From NCBI RefSeq assembly GCF_000247695.1, contig NW_004624742.1, positions 2,971,052 to 3,035,051 of the forward strand: a DNA stretch of 64,000 nt, read 5' to 3'. The translations under genes were made by a program, and so were the position numbers. Every line of letters begins with the position of its first letter. Positions within the stretch are counted from its first letter, which is position 1. Shown one piece after another: positions 22,741-32,986 of the stretch. The notes under the pieces were generated by a model. The model was given only the letters and a program-made list of their open reading frames with translations. It was not told the origin of the DNA and did not search any database. This stretch comes from Heterocephalus glaber (lineage: Eukaryota > Chordata > Mammalia > Rodentia > Bathyergidae).

Positions 22741-23355
22741 GCTAGACTATGCTCTCTTATCTCTAGACACGTATCATAAGCTTTTAATGCCTTCTAGTCT
22801 TTATAATAAACATCATATATAATCATGTCTTTTCCCCTCAAAATTATCCCTTGGAGTAGAGCCTTTACAGAATTCTCCACAGGGCAGCCCTTCAATCACA
22901 ACAACAGTCTCTTTAATGGGCACATATTAGCTTTGACCCAGTGAAAGTGGGATCATCAAAGTGGGATCTTATAGAAGGCTCCTGGAAGTGCTGGAGAGAA
23001 AGAGGCAAAGAGATATGACAGGTTTGGCAATTATTCCTGGGATACGACCCCTCCATTGTAGTTTGTTTAAGCCATATAAAGGTCATGTTAAAAAATCAAC
23101 ATTGCTACATGCTATACTTTAAAGATAGATGAATATCCTATAAGATTACAAACAGGGAAAGATCAGTGTGGCTTGGGGTAAATTTTCCAATGACAGCATA
23201 TTACATAGACTCAAAAATACTGAATCACAAACAAACTAGACAAATACAAAGATACTGTATTCTGGAAAATGGCCTTGAATAATGATTCTAGTGAAAACTA
23301 AGACTCTTGATGTCAAGGGTGTACTGGAATAGTTTGAGTAAAAGTACTGTCTTAT
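22741..23355. other. Unique AT-rich stretch
   Basis: Nothing recognised. Confidence 0.4.
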
Positions 23356-23452
23356 GGGCTGGGGTTGTAGCTCAGTGGTAGAGCTGCTTGCCTACTGTGT
23401 GTGAAGTCCTGGGTTCAACACCCAGTTGCACACATAGGCATGGGGAAAAAAA
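23356..23452 (+). mobile_element. ID-type SINE (older, tRNA-Ala-like)
   Basis: GGGCTGGGGTTGTAGCTCAG, then 'agagctgcttgcctactgtg' and 'cctgggttcaacacccagtt', ending in an A-rich/AG tail to about 23475. It retains 'GTGGTAGAGC', closer to tRNA-Ala than the GGTACC-type copies, so it is an older subfamily. Confidence 0.8.
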
Positions 23453-24065
23453 AAGAGAGAGAAAGAAAAAAATGTAATGTGAGTGATTGTGTTTTAGGTA
23501 TATAATAAGCAATTAAATACATTAACTATTATATATAGAGAGAGACATTTGTCTATTCACAGCCAGATGTATGTTTAATTGAAGTCATCAGAATCTTTTC
23601 TTAGGAGCTGATTGTGTAAAAGGGGTGGGTGCTCTGACATTTGGAGTCACCGCACATGTGGTACCTATTCAACATCTCGTGTCCACCGCTTCACTCTTGT
23701 GGAGGTGACAGCTGTATTTTAACTCACACGTGATTCAGCCTAACACACAGTCTGTCCTCAGTTGAAGGGAGCTGAAGTTTTGCTGCCATTTTAGAGATAA
23801 AGAAATAGATAAGCCAGTTGCTTAGGAAGGTTAGCCAATGCACACAGCTAATGAACAGAGCTGGCTCCAGACACTTTCCTAAGCTCCCGGCCACCACACT
23901 AAGCACAAGCGCAAGGAAACATTTCCCCTCACCCCACTGGCAGAAGAGCCCATCACAGACTGAAGCTTTTCAGACCCTTGGCTTCTGGGTCACAGAGCCA
24001 GCAGCTATCTAAAGACATGTTCTTCCTGGATCTGGCCACAGCCCAGGGCTATGCCCCACACAAGT

Positions 24066-24169
24066 TTGTCCTTTTGCGAGGCTTTCATAACAGCTGGAAA
24101 GCAAAACTCACACATATTTGGCCTTTTGTTTGGCTTTCGTAACAATTGGAAAGCAAAATTGGCAACATT
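24066..24169. repeat. 52-bp imperfect tandem duplication
   Basis: 'gtccttttgcgaggctttca' at 24068 pairs with 'ggccttttgtttggctttcg' at 24120. Both continue into a 'taacarytggaaagcaaaa' block. Two units only. Confidence 0.85.
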
Positions 24170-26895
24170 GGATCACTTGGTTTAGAATTTCACTTTTTAA
24201 AATTTTTTAACATTATCTGATTTTTTTCTCCCATTCTTTCAACACTCGGTAGAGCAAAATGCACTGCTGATAAACTGCCCATAAGGAGCACTTCCTGGGA
24301 ACTCTTTTTTTGGGAACAAGCTCAGTGGAAAATCCTGTAGATGTGTGGAAATGCAAGAAATACTAGGGAAAGACTCTTGATAGAACAGGCCTTACAGCAA
24401 TGTTGTTAATGCAACAAGTTCATGTTTGTTCTATCTTTGGCATTAAATTTAGTCACAGAAGAATTTTTTTAAAATCAGTTTATTGGGATTTTGGAGATGC
24501 AGTCCCACAAATTAAAAGAAGTTGATGTCCAAATATAATTTTAAGAATAGCCCTTTAAAGAAAGGGTAGCTTTCTTTTAATTAAGAAATATATAAAATAT
24601 GTGTGTACATGTGTGTTGAAGTCTTTTCCTCTGAGCAAGTTCAGCTTTCCAAGATAGGGCCGTCTCGGGCTGGAATCATGTCATGGTTGTAGGTTTATTC
24701 TCTGCCTTACTGCTTTCCCATCATTCAGCCCATCAGAAAGTCTCTGTGGACATCCCACCACTCCTTCTTCCCTTCCACCTACTTGCTAGGCCCCTGCTAG
24801 CTCAGAGCTGTTCACCATAAGACATTTCTCCTGGGTCCTCACTGGAAGTGGTAGGGTCAGAAGAGACTTTGGTGGCTTCCTCAATGCAGCCCTTATTATA
24901 CACATGGAAAAAAGTTCAAAGACCAAAGAACTCAATTATCAATGATGCTATAGTGGACTCTGAAAATGATATCTGGGGTCTCTAGATGCTTTTCTAAGAC
25001 CAGAACAGCAGTCCACTGGGCCAACCTGACAGAAGGGGTCAGTCCTTGGGGCTATAGCATCACTGTTTTCAATGCTCTTTGCCCCACAACTGGTCTGAAC
25101 AGCCCTTCCAAATCCACTTCTCTGAGTGGGCCTGGGTGGCCCAACTTACATGATTGTGGCTATACCAGAAGTCAACTCCAGATTCAGATTGCCCAGGCTT
25201 AAAGCCTCATTGTTAAGAACAAATATTTAGTGCAACCCATTTAAGAGTCAACCTTCAAGTCACCAAAGGCCCAAGGCACCAAGACATCAAAGGCCAAAAA
25301 AGGCAGTTGTTAATTTTCACCCCCATTTAGAATTTGTTGGCATATGCACATTTCTTTCTTCCCTGATTTATACACGCTACACACGTATCACTTATCACCT
25401 CAACCCTTTGATCCAGTCTCATCCTTCCCACAATAAAGGTCAGAGCTATGTAAAAGCCCTTAAGATGGGGCCTTGTTGACCTCTCCAGCCTTGCTCTGTA
25501 CTACTGACTCATCTTTCTGGACATGTCTGCCATCTTGTCTTCTTCCTAGGAGAAGTGTTTCCTTATCCCCATCCCTGGCCAAGTTATATACACTCTGACA
25601 AAGTTAGCAATTTCAGAAGGGCTTATATGATTGTACTGAAGGAATTAAGCAACCAGTGGGTGTTTATACCATACTCCTGAATGACAGCTCCCAGGGGTTA
25701 AGGGCTGTAGCAGACATCCCTGCTCAGTACTAGTGGGCTATGAGTGGCACCTGCTTCTTGCTTTCCATAATTCAGCTATACTATTTTATATCGGGAGTCA
25801 GAGCAAAGCTCTACATGACTCAAATGGGCCTGTCAGATGGTGGACTGGGCAAGGATAGCCCCTCCCTCAATGGCTGCCACGGAACCTAAGCCCCGGTCTG
25901 TGAAGTGGCAGGGCTCTGCCAAGTTGTATGTCACTGAGGTCAGCATGACCCCAATTAAAACCCTTTCCCCTGAATTATGGCTTCTCACTGACCTGATGGG
26001 TTGCTTGCTAATTGCACCCAGTCCCAGAACCTGTTTATTTTATCCAAGCAAGATAAACAATGCTTACTCCCTAACAGCCCTGCCTGGAGCCATCATGCCA
26101 GGAGTTTGGTAGTGTTTCACTAGATGCCTTCAAAGCATACCTTGTTCCCTATTCCTTCCCATGATTGTATTCAATAAATACTGGAGGTGCTTGGGAGCCT
26201 TTGTCTTTGCTGCCATCAACAGCACTGACCAGGGCCCAAGACTCAGCTTCTCCACTCTTAAGTCTTGTTTCTATCTGTTCTTGAATTCACCTTGTGCTAT
26301 GGTGGCTCACAGCCCAGGACCCAAGGCAGAGGTCCTGGTAATGTCCCTTGCCCTGTTCCCTACAAGAGGCCAGCTGTTTCTTAGCTTCCCTTGAGCTTAG
26401 GACTGTGTTGCATACGTAAGGAATACACGATAAATAATTAGTGGGGTCACAGTGAGGCAGAGAGTCTGGGGAATTACACACTGACTGTAGGGTGGGGGTT
26501 GGCCTGGCTGACTGGCTGTGAGAGCCAGATCATGCAGCTGGGTGGCTTATGGAGGCAGCCAGAGGACGGGCTGGCAGGTCAGCTTGGGAGGGAGGGTCAC
26601 TCATGCAGTATATCACCAAAAGACCTCAGACTGCACTGCTGGCTGGGCAGGACTCATCCAGTGTGGAATCAAGAAAGGACTCCAGAGTTCAGTTTTCTGG
26701 TTCTGTTTTTCTAGAAGACACATAACTGGAAGGAAAAACAGTTTGGAAGGAAACACAACACTCAGCCCTTGAAGATCTGGGGAATTCTCATGAGTAATAA
26801 CACGGAGTAGTCAAATTCATTCTTCACACTGCACAACCCAGAAGGGGCCCTGTCACTGTAAACTTAAGAGATCTGTAGCTCCAGTTAAAAGATCT
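24170..26895. other. Largely unique stretch
   Basis: About 2.7 kb without a repeat or gene that I can name. Several short + strand open frames (24966-25202, 25837-26112, 26161-26394) have no splice or family support. Confidence 0.4.
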
Positions 26896-26899
26896 CTGT

Positions 26900-27035
26900 T
26901 GGCTTTGGAGTCAGAAAGACTTAGGTTCGAATCTTTATTTTGCTACTTTCTAATTGAGTGAACTCAGATAACCGTCATAACTTCACCTTGAGGTTCATCG
27001 CCCTGCCTATTAACAGAGGCACAATGACTGTGTTA
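26900..27035 (+). mobile_element. MIR SINE
   Basis: 'ggctttggagtcagaaagac', 'taggttcgaatctttatttt' and 'gctactttctaattgagtga' are the canonical MIR 5' order, followed by a degraded 'taacttcaccttgaggttca' (equivalent of taacctctctgagcctca). Confidence 0.8.
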
Positions 27036-27774
27036 ACAGAAATGAACAGACCATCAGTGGATGGTGACCTAGGGAAACACTATAAGTAAGCAGTAGCTGA
27101 AATTATGATGGTTTTACTGCTCTGTTGGCTCCTGGAGGCACTTTGACTTTGATCCTTATACATTTTGACCCTTTTGTACTTAGAGTTAAATTGTGGCCAA
27201 ATGTGAAGCAGGACATTCTAGTTCTTAGGAACCTGGTTTCTCAAATAATAGGGAATGACACCTTTTATGGAACAGTTCTTTAATCTCATTCAATCCAATG
27301 GCAGTGCTGATTCATAAACTTTATGATTGTGATTACCTCCAGCAATTAATACTCTCGCTGCTTGGTGGGAAGGGAGCCAACCTATTCTGTTGCCCTGAAG
27401 ACCATAGGAAAACTGCACTCAGGTGCAGAGCTCAGTTGCAGGTAAAGTTAGGAGGAACACACACAGAGGCACACATTCCTGACCCATGAGCGTTTGTTTG
27501 TCTATTCCTTACAAGGAGCGAGTTATCATTAGTTCTGCTGAAAGGTCACTATTTCTCTCTCTTTAAGTGGCTGAATCAGCTCAAAGGGGTGGGGTAGTGA
27601 TTAAACAGGCCAAATATGCCAGATTTCACATATCCAACTATGAGGATGCTTATAGCGTTTGCAACAGAGGTGAGTCCTTTTTCTGATTTTAGGGACTCTC
27701 AGAAGACACTCAGGAGCTTCCCTTGTCCCCCGGAGGAAAATCAGCAAGAAGAATCATGTCTGCAGGCTGAAGCT
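27036..27774. other. Unique stretch, nothing recognised
   Basis: No family or gene signature seen. Confidence 0.4.
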
Positions 27775-28198
27775 GGTTTGGATATGGTTTATGTTCCAAA
27801 AGTTTATGGGCTGGTCCATAATGTAATGATACTGGAAGGTGGTAGGGCCTTTAATAATTGGGACCTAGTAGGTCAGGCTCAGAGGAGGAATTTGCTTCCA
27901 CAAAGGTGAATTGTTATAAAAAGTGAGCCTGATCTCTCCCCAACCTTTTGTTCTTGTCTCACTGTGTGACCTCTTCCACATGCACCACTTCCTGCTCTTG
28001 CACATGTCCCCAACATGTGTTGCCATCTACCATGTTAGAATTCAGGCAGAAGACCCCTACCCTTGCCCTAACAGGTGGGGCTGCTCAATGTTGGACATTT
28101 AACCTCCCGAACTGAGCTAAATACTGTAAACTTCTTTCCTTTATACAAGTTCCTAAGGTCAGGTATATTGTCTTAGCAACACAAAATGGACTAAGACA
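27775..28198 (+). mobile_element. MaLR LTR (MTD-like), sense
   Basis: Starts near 'tggtttggatatggtttatg' and shows 'aatgtaatgatactggaagg', 'tggtagggcctttaataatt' and 'tgtgacctcttccacatgca'. It ends 'aacttctttcctttatacaa' to 'aaatggactaagaca'. The layout and ~420-bp length fit a rodent MaLR solo LTR. It carries no internal sequence that I recognise. Confidence 0.8.
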
Positions 28199-28204
28199 TT
28201 CATA

Positions 28205-28506
28205 TAACTTCACTATTCTACCCTGTGGTACAACTTTCTGAGCAGCAAATAGGCAGTATTGCTTTTAATAGTTTGTGTATTTGAGCTCTTCCCCCACTCT
28301 CTTGTTCTTTGAGAAGAGCTGGGCCACCATGGGGCAGATCCCTGAAGTGTTTCTCCCAGTGGGCCTTGTGCTGGTCCCTGAGGGGGCCCTGCTTGAAGCT
28401 GAGGAACACTCAAGGCTGCTGGTGCCAGGGCTGTGCTGATGCCCCCTACAGTAGCATAAGGCATTCGTATTGAAAGGATTGTGGCATCTGAAACTGTAAT
28501 GTTAAA
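28205..28506. other. Segment with a long minus-strand open frame, cut by L1
   Basis: A 194-codon minus-strand frame covers 28213-28797, but its upstream half lies in antisense L1. Only the part below 28506 (about 95 codons, rich in P, Q, G and S) belongs to the pre-insertion sequence. I see no domain. The sequence beyond the L1 (29287-29344) would be its continuation. A processed pseudogene fragment is possible but unproven. Confidence 0.3.
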
Positions 28507-29286
28507 AAAAACAGGTTTGAAATGCTGGCAGGGCTGTAGGGAAAGAGGAACCCTGCTCCACTGCTGGTGGGAGTGTAGACTGGTGCAACCACTGTGGAAA
28601 TCAGTACGGAGACACCTCAAAGAACTAGGACTGGAAGTCCCATTTGACCCTGCTATTCCCCTGGTGGGGATCTTCCCCAAAGAATTAAAAGAATCGTGCC
28701 ACAGTGATATATGTGCACCGATGTTCATAGCAGCACAGTTTGTAATAGCTAAAGCTTGGAGACAGCCCAAGTGTCCGTCAACTGGAGACTGGATCAAGAA
28801 AATGTGGGGTTTTTTTTTATAAAATGGAGTACTACTCAGCCATCAAAAATGAGAAATTAGAGACATTTATTGCTAAATGGCTGCACATTGAGGCAATACT
28901 CTTAAGTGAAATAAACAGGACACACATATAAATACTGAACAGTTTCTCTGGTGTGAGAAATTGAAAGTGTAAATAAGGACTAAAAGGTATAATAGATAAT
29001 GTGAAATAGGAAGAAAAGGGGCAAAGGGGAGGGGGAAGTGGGAGGGGTAGGGGAAAGGAAAGAGGGGAATGGAATTAATATGAGCAAATGAAAAAATGGA
29101 AGCAAAGTCTTGGTAAATAGGAGGGATGGAGGGCTTGAAGGGAGGGCAGGGGAAGGGGGAAAAATAAGAACCAAACGAGTATGTAAAGGTGCATATCTCC
29201 AATGATGAATGTCATTATGTTGTACACCTCAAATGTACCAATAAAAGGATATACAAGCAACAACAACAACAACAAAAACAGGTTTG
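28507..29286 (+). mobile_element. L1 3' end, 5'-truncated, with (CAA)n tail
   Basis: Perfect 13-bp duplications AAAAACAGGTTTG at 28507-28519 and 29274-29286 bound the element. A frame from about 28520 to 28822 encodes the L1 ORF2p C-terminal region. Visible residues include the tail motif WW.C..VQPLW, then F.PAIPL.GI.P and an APMFIAAQFVIAKAW segment, ending after W..KMW. A purine-rich 3' UTR (29000-29165) follows, then 'accaataaaaggatatac' and a CAA-repeat tail instead of pure poly-A. It is dead on arrival (754 bp). Confidence 0.95.
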
Positions 29287-29344
29287 GTTTTAGTGGTGGT
29301 GCCAGTTCTGGATACAGGGTTTTTGCAATGAGTTACATCCCTTC

Positions 29345-29470
29345 TCCAGCCAGTTTTTTATTTTTTACTTTTGAGACAAGGTCCAACTAAGTCTCTAAGT
29401 TGTCCAGGCTGGCTCAAACTCAGTCCTTCTGCCTCAGCTTCCTGGGTTATTGGCCTGGTCCAGCTAATTT
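29345..29470 (-). mobile_element. B1 SINE (antisense)
   Basis: 'tttgagacaaggtccaacta', 'tgtccaggctggctcaaact' and 'ctgcctcagcttcctgggtt' are antisense B1. Imperfect 12-bp flanks TCCAGCCAGTTT (29345-29356) and TCCAGCTAATTT (29459-29470) look like its target duplication. Confidence 0.85.
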
Positions 29471-30600
29471 GATTTAAAAAAAAAGAAAATATGAAGGAGC
29501 TTAAGAAATCTGGAAGGCAGTTGGCTGTTCATATAAATAGAACAGTTGGACAAGCTGTGAAGGGCCCATATAAACTATGTGAGGATGTCTGTAGCAGAAA
29601 AAAGTTCATCTTCGTTCAAATCTGACTTATGGGAACAAGCAGTCTTCTAGGCCTTGACACGGCAAATAAAGAAAGTAAACTGGTGTGTGCAGGCCCCTTG
29701 CCTGAAAAATTGTACAGTGGTAATAGAATATAAAAGTTGAAGTCCAGTGATCACAGACAGAAAGCCTATCATTAAAATGTGGTAATTTATTTCCTGGGGT
29801 TTCTCAAGGCCATGAAATGATGGTACAAATTTTGTTCAGTAGAAATTTGAGACTAAGGATAGCTTCGCCTTTGTGAGTGAACTTGTAACTTATTTGGTGA
29901 GTACAGGAGATGTTGGAATTTGGCGGAATGACTTCCTTGCTTCCCAACAGTTTCTAGGGAGGAAAACAGCACATCTCACTTGGGTGCTATATAGACTTAC
30001 TATGTCTAGCAAAGTCACTACTTAAAAGCAAATTTGAGGAACACGGAATAATTGGTTTAAACTGGCTATCAATACGCAAATAAAGGTGGTGGTCAGGATC
30101 TGCATCCAAATAGAAATTATAAATTATAGAATATCTAACTTTGTTTCCAGAATATACTGGTAATACAGCCAAGAATGTAAATGCTTATTTATTACAGTTG
30201 CACTGAGAAACTTCATCTATGAAGAAGTGTTTGATTATAAGTAACATCTCCGGACTATATGATTTCTAGGAAAATATCTCATCTCAGAATTGTGACCTCT
30301 GGGAGAAATTAAAACCACTTTTTACTTTAAAAAACCAAGTGATGAACCAAATAAAACTCTAACAATTTACTTAACTTTAAGGTTTAATGTCCAAAAGGAG
30401 GAGTATTTTTCTGAAGACTTCTAGATGCTCCTGCATTTGGGATTTATAAGGTTATTAGGTAGCATTATTTAGAAACTGGTGGGTCTATGCATATTGCATA
30501 AGAATATAATTTATAGTATGTGAAAAAATAAGACATGACTTACTACTAGGAACCACAAAGACCAATCATTGTTAATTTTTTAAAATTGTGATTTATAAGA
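29471..30600. other. Unique stretch, nothing recognised
   Basis: AT-rich DNA with no gene or nameable repeat. Confidence 0.4.
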
Positions 30601-30605
30601 AAACA

Positions 30606-30650
30606 CTCTGGGCAACATAGCAAGATCCCACATCAAAAAGAAAAAAAGTG
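30606..30650 (+). mobile_element. B1 3'-end fragment
   Basis: 'ctgggcaacatagcaagatc' plus 'ccacatcaaaaag' is the right-hand end of a 7SL-derived SINE. The rest is missing, so it is a short 5'-truncated copy. Confidence 0.65.
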
Positions 30651-30776
30651 AAAATACTCAATATGTGAAGCTATTTTCTTATGTTGAAAAGACTCTGAAT
30701 GTTTAAAAAAATCATAGCAACTAATCAATATTATTTTTTTCACATTGAAATATATGCAAATGCCTTAATTATTAAT

Positions 30777-30899
30777 AAGCTATCATAGGGCCAGGGATTT
30801 AGCTCAGTGGTTCCGCTGCCTGCCTCGCAAGTTCAAGGTCCCAAGTTTGATCCCTGGTACCAAAATAAGAAAAACAAAACAAAACAAAAAGCTATCATA
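30777..30899 (+). mobile_element. ID-type SINE with target duplication
   Basis: GGGCCAGGGATTTAGCTCAG...CCTGGTACC plus an (AAAAC)n tail. Flanked by AAGCTATCATA at 30777-30787 and 30889-30899 (perfect, 11 bp). Confidence 0.93.
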
Positions 30900-31685
30900 T
30901 TATGATACCAATATTTATTCTTTAAAATGTAAAAACAGCCATGCTTCTGGCATGATAAAATCATGGAATTCAATCAGGGTTTATATTCATATAATGTTAA
31001 TTTTGAAACTTATTCCACAGCATTTTAAATAATTGAGCCCACTTTAACCTCTTTTTTTAGCCAGAATCATTATGTCATGCATGTATTATTCCTGTATAAG
31101 AGAAAATGATAAATATGTATTTGTATGAATACTTAAATGGAAACATCCATGGAGTTGGGCAACTTATATTGACTTTTTATTACATATAGATTTTTACTTC
31201 TGTAAAATTTAACCTTTTTTTACTTGAGAAAATTCAGTAAATATTCTTTAAAAAATCGTTCAAATACTTTGATTAGTAAGTCCATCTGAAAACTGGAAAT
31301 AAAGAGATAAATATGAAAGCAAAAACACAAAGATTTATGTTATTAAAACAGAAAAGACTACTATCATTTTAAGGCTATTGAAAATGGTGTTTTTAAGAGT
31401 TTTTATGTATGTAAAAGAGCTTCAAATAAAATGTTAGGCGAAAGCAGAAAAAACAATATATACTTTGAATGACAAAATTACATGTATGTCTGTGTATGAC
31501 TATACTTGTGTATGTGTGTTATGATATTAAAGAAAGTATATCAAAATGTTAACAGTAATTCCTTCTGCCTGTTGGGAACAAAGGCAGTGTTTTGTTTTGT
31601 TTTAGTTTTAGTTTTCCAAAATATCTACAATTGTGGTTTTTATATGATCAAGAAATAACATCACATGAAAAGAGAAAGCATGCTT
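30900..31685. other. Unique AT-rich stretch
   Basis: Nothing recognised between two young ID insertions. Confidence 0.4.
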
Positions 31686-31810
31686 AAGAAGGTTTCTTAA
31701 GGGCCAGGGGTTTAGCTCAGTGGTGCTGCTGCTTGCCTCGCAAGCAAAAGGTCCTGAGTTTGATCCCTGGTACCAAAAACAAACAAACAAAAAACAAGAA
31801 AGTTTCTTAA
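31686..31810 (+). mobile_element. ID-type SINE with target duplication
   Basis: GGGCCAGGGGTTTAGCTCAG...GAGTTTGATCCCTGGTACC with an (AAAC)n tail. Flanks AAGAAGGTTTCTTAA (31686-31700) and AAGAAAGTTTCTTAA (31796-31810) differ at one base. Confidence 0.94.
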
Positions 31811-31916
31811 ATAACTACCAGCACACAGCAGGAGGATTACTGTGTGGAGGGGCTTTATATGAAGATCCTGTGTAGTGTTCACAGAAGGGTTGAGAAGTAG
31901 CTGTTAATGTCCCTGT

Positions 31917-32112
31917 TCTTTTTTTTTTTTTCCAGTACTGAGGATTAAACCAAAGCTACAGCCCAGCTCTTAAAAATTTTTTTCTTTTTAAATTTTGAGA
32001 CAAAATCTTGCTAAGTGGTCAGGATGCCCAGCTGGGCTTGAACTTGTGACCCTCCCGCCTCAGTCTCCCAGACTGCTGGGACTACAGGCATGCATCCCCA
32101 CATCTGGCTATA
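31917..32112 (-). mobile_element. B1-ID dimeric SINE (antisense)
   Basis: On + the order is a T-run, 'cagtactgaggattaaacca...cagcccagctc' (antisense ID head), then 'ttgagacaaaatcttgctaa' through 'gactacaggcatgcatcccc' (antisense B1). Hence the element itself reads B1 then ID then poly-A, the same arrangement as at 2798-3043 and 47199-47390. Confidence 0.8.
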
Positions 32113-32124
32113 CCCCTGGTTTTT

Positions 32125-32225
32125 GGATCTAGAATACTGCAAGGCTCAGAGAGGTTAAGTACCTTGTGCAAGGTCCTGTCCAATCATCCTAGGCCAGAAT
32201 CGAGGTCACATCTGTGTGATCCAAG
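32125..32225 (-). mobile_element. MIR SINE fragment (antisense)
   Basis: 'aggctcagagaggttaagta' followed by 'ccttgtgcaaggtcctgtcc' and 'gccagaatcgaggtcacatc' match antisense MIR. Confidence 0.75.
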
Positions 32226-32431
32226 AAGGGTTTGTAGACACTTTGCTAAGGGCAGCTCAGGAACAACCCTCTCCATGCTCCCTTGCCAAATGTAGAGCTT
32301 GCCCTGGGTCTTCACTCTAGGCAGTGTGAATAGCTACTGAGAGAACATAGGCTCGAGGTTTTGATGTGTACAAGGTGCTTTTTAACTGTGGTATGTTGGA
32401 TCACCTTTAAAGGCCTTTAAAAGTGACCTTT

Positions 32432-32541
32432 AAAGAACCCTTTAGAGGGGCTGGGGATTTAGCTCAGTGGTGTCTACCTGCCTTGAAAGTGCAAGGTCCT
32501 GAGTTCGATCCCTGGTACCAAAAAAAAAAGAACCCTTTAGA
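32432..32541 (+). mobile_element. ID-type SINE with perfect target duplication
   Basis: GGGGCTGGGGATTTAGCTCAGTGG head, 'gagttcgatccctggtacc' box B region and a short A-tail. Perfect 15-bp flanks AAAGAACCCTTTAGA at 32432-32446 and 32527-32541. Confidence 0.95.
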
Positions 32542-32879
32542 TTCTCCTCTTGTCCCAATGAGAAGTCAGCCTCAGAGCCAAAGAAAATCTTTTATTTATT
32601 AGAAGTTGCCTGTACTAAAATGAATCGACTTATCTGTGTGGTTGGAAAATATTTGGATTAGAATTAAATTCTTGATTTGCATTCAATCTTTTCTAATGAT
32701 CCATTTAAGGAAAGAGAAATACTCCCACGTGGGATCAGCTTACAAAGTCTTGAGAAACCTATAACTCTCTGAGTTTATCTAACAAATAGGCCCCTCCCTG
32801 ACTCAGCCTGCTCAAGTCAGGAGTTTTGCAGGAACACAGTGAGCTCCCCAGACACAAGCTCTTATTTCTTATTTCATCA

Positions 32880-32986
32880 CCAAAACATCTTTGGGGGGGG
32901 GTAATTAGGGCTCAAACTCAGGACCTTGTGCTTGCGAGGCAGGCGATGGCACCACTGAGCTAAATCCCTGGCTCCAAAACATCTTT
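32880..32986 (-). mobile_element. ID-type SINE (antisense) with target duplication
   Basis: 'gggctcaaactcaggacctt' through 'ccactgagctaaatccctgg' is antisense ID. Perfect 13-bp flanks CCAAAACATCTTT at 32880-32892 and 32974-32986. The tail has been replaced by a G-run (32893-32901) where poly-T would be expected. Confidence 0.92.

Noticed and set aside
28213..28797. 194-codon minus-strand open frame
   Set aside because: Its N-terminal half is antisense L1 inserted at a defined 13-bp duplication, so the frame cannot be an original gene. Only the portion below 28506 is of possible interest.
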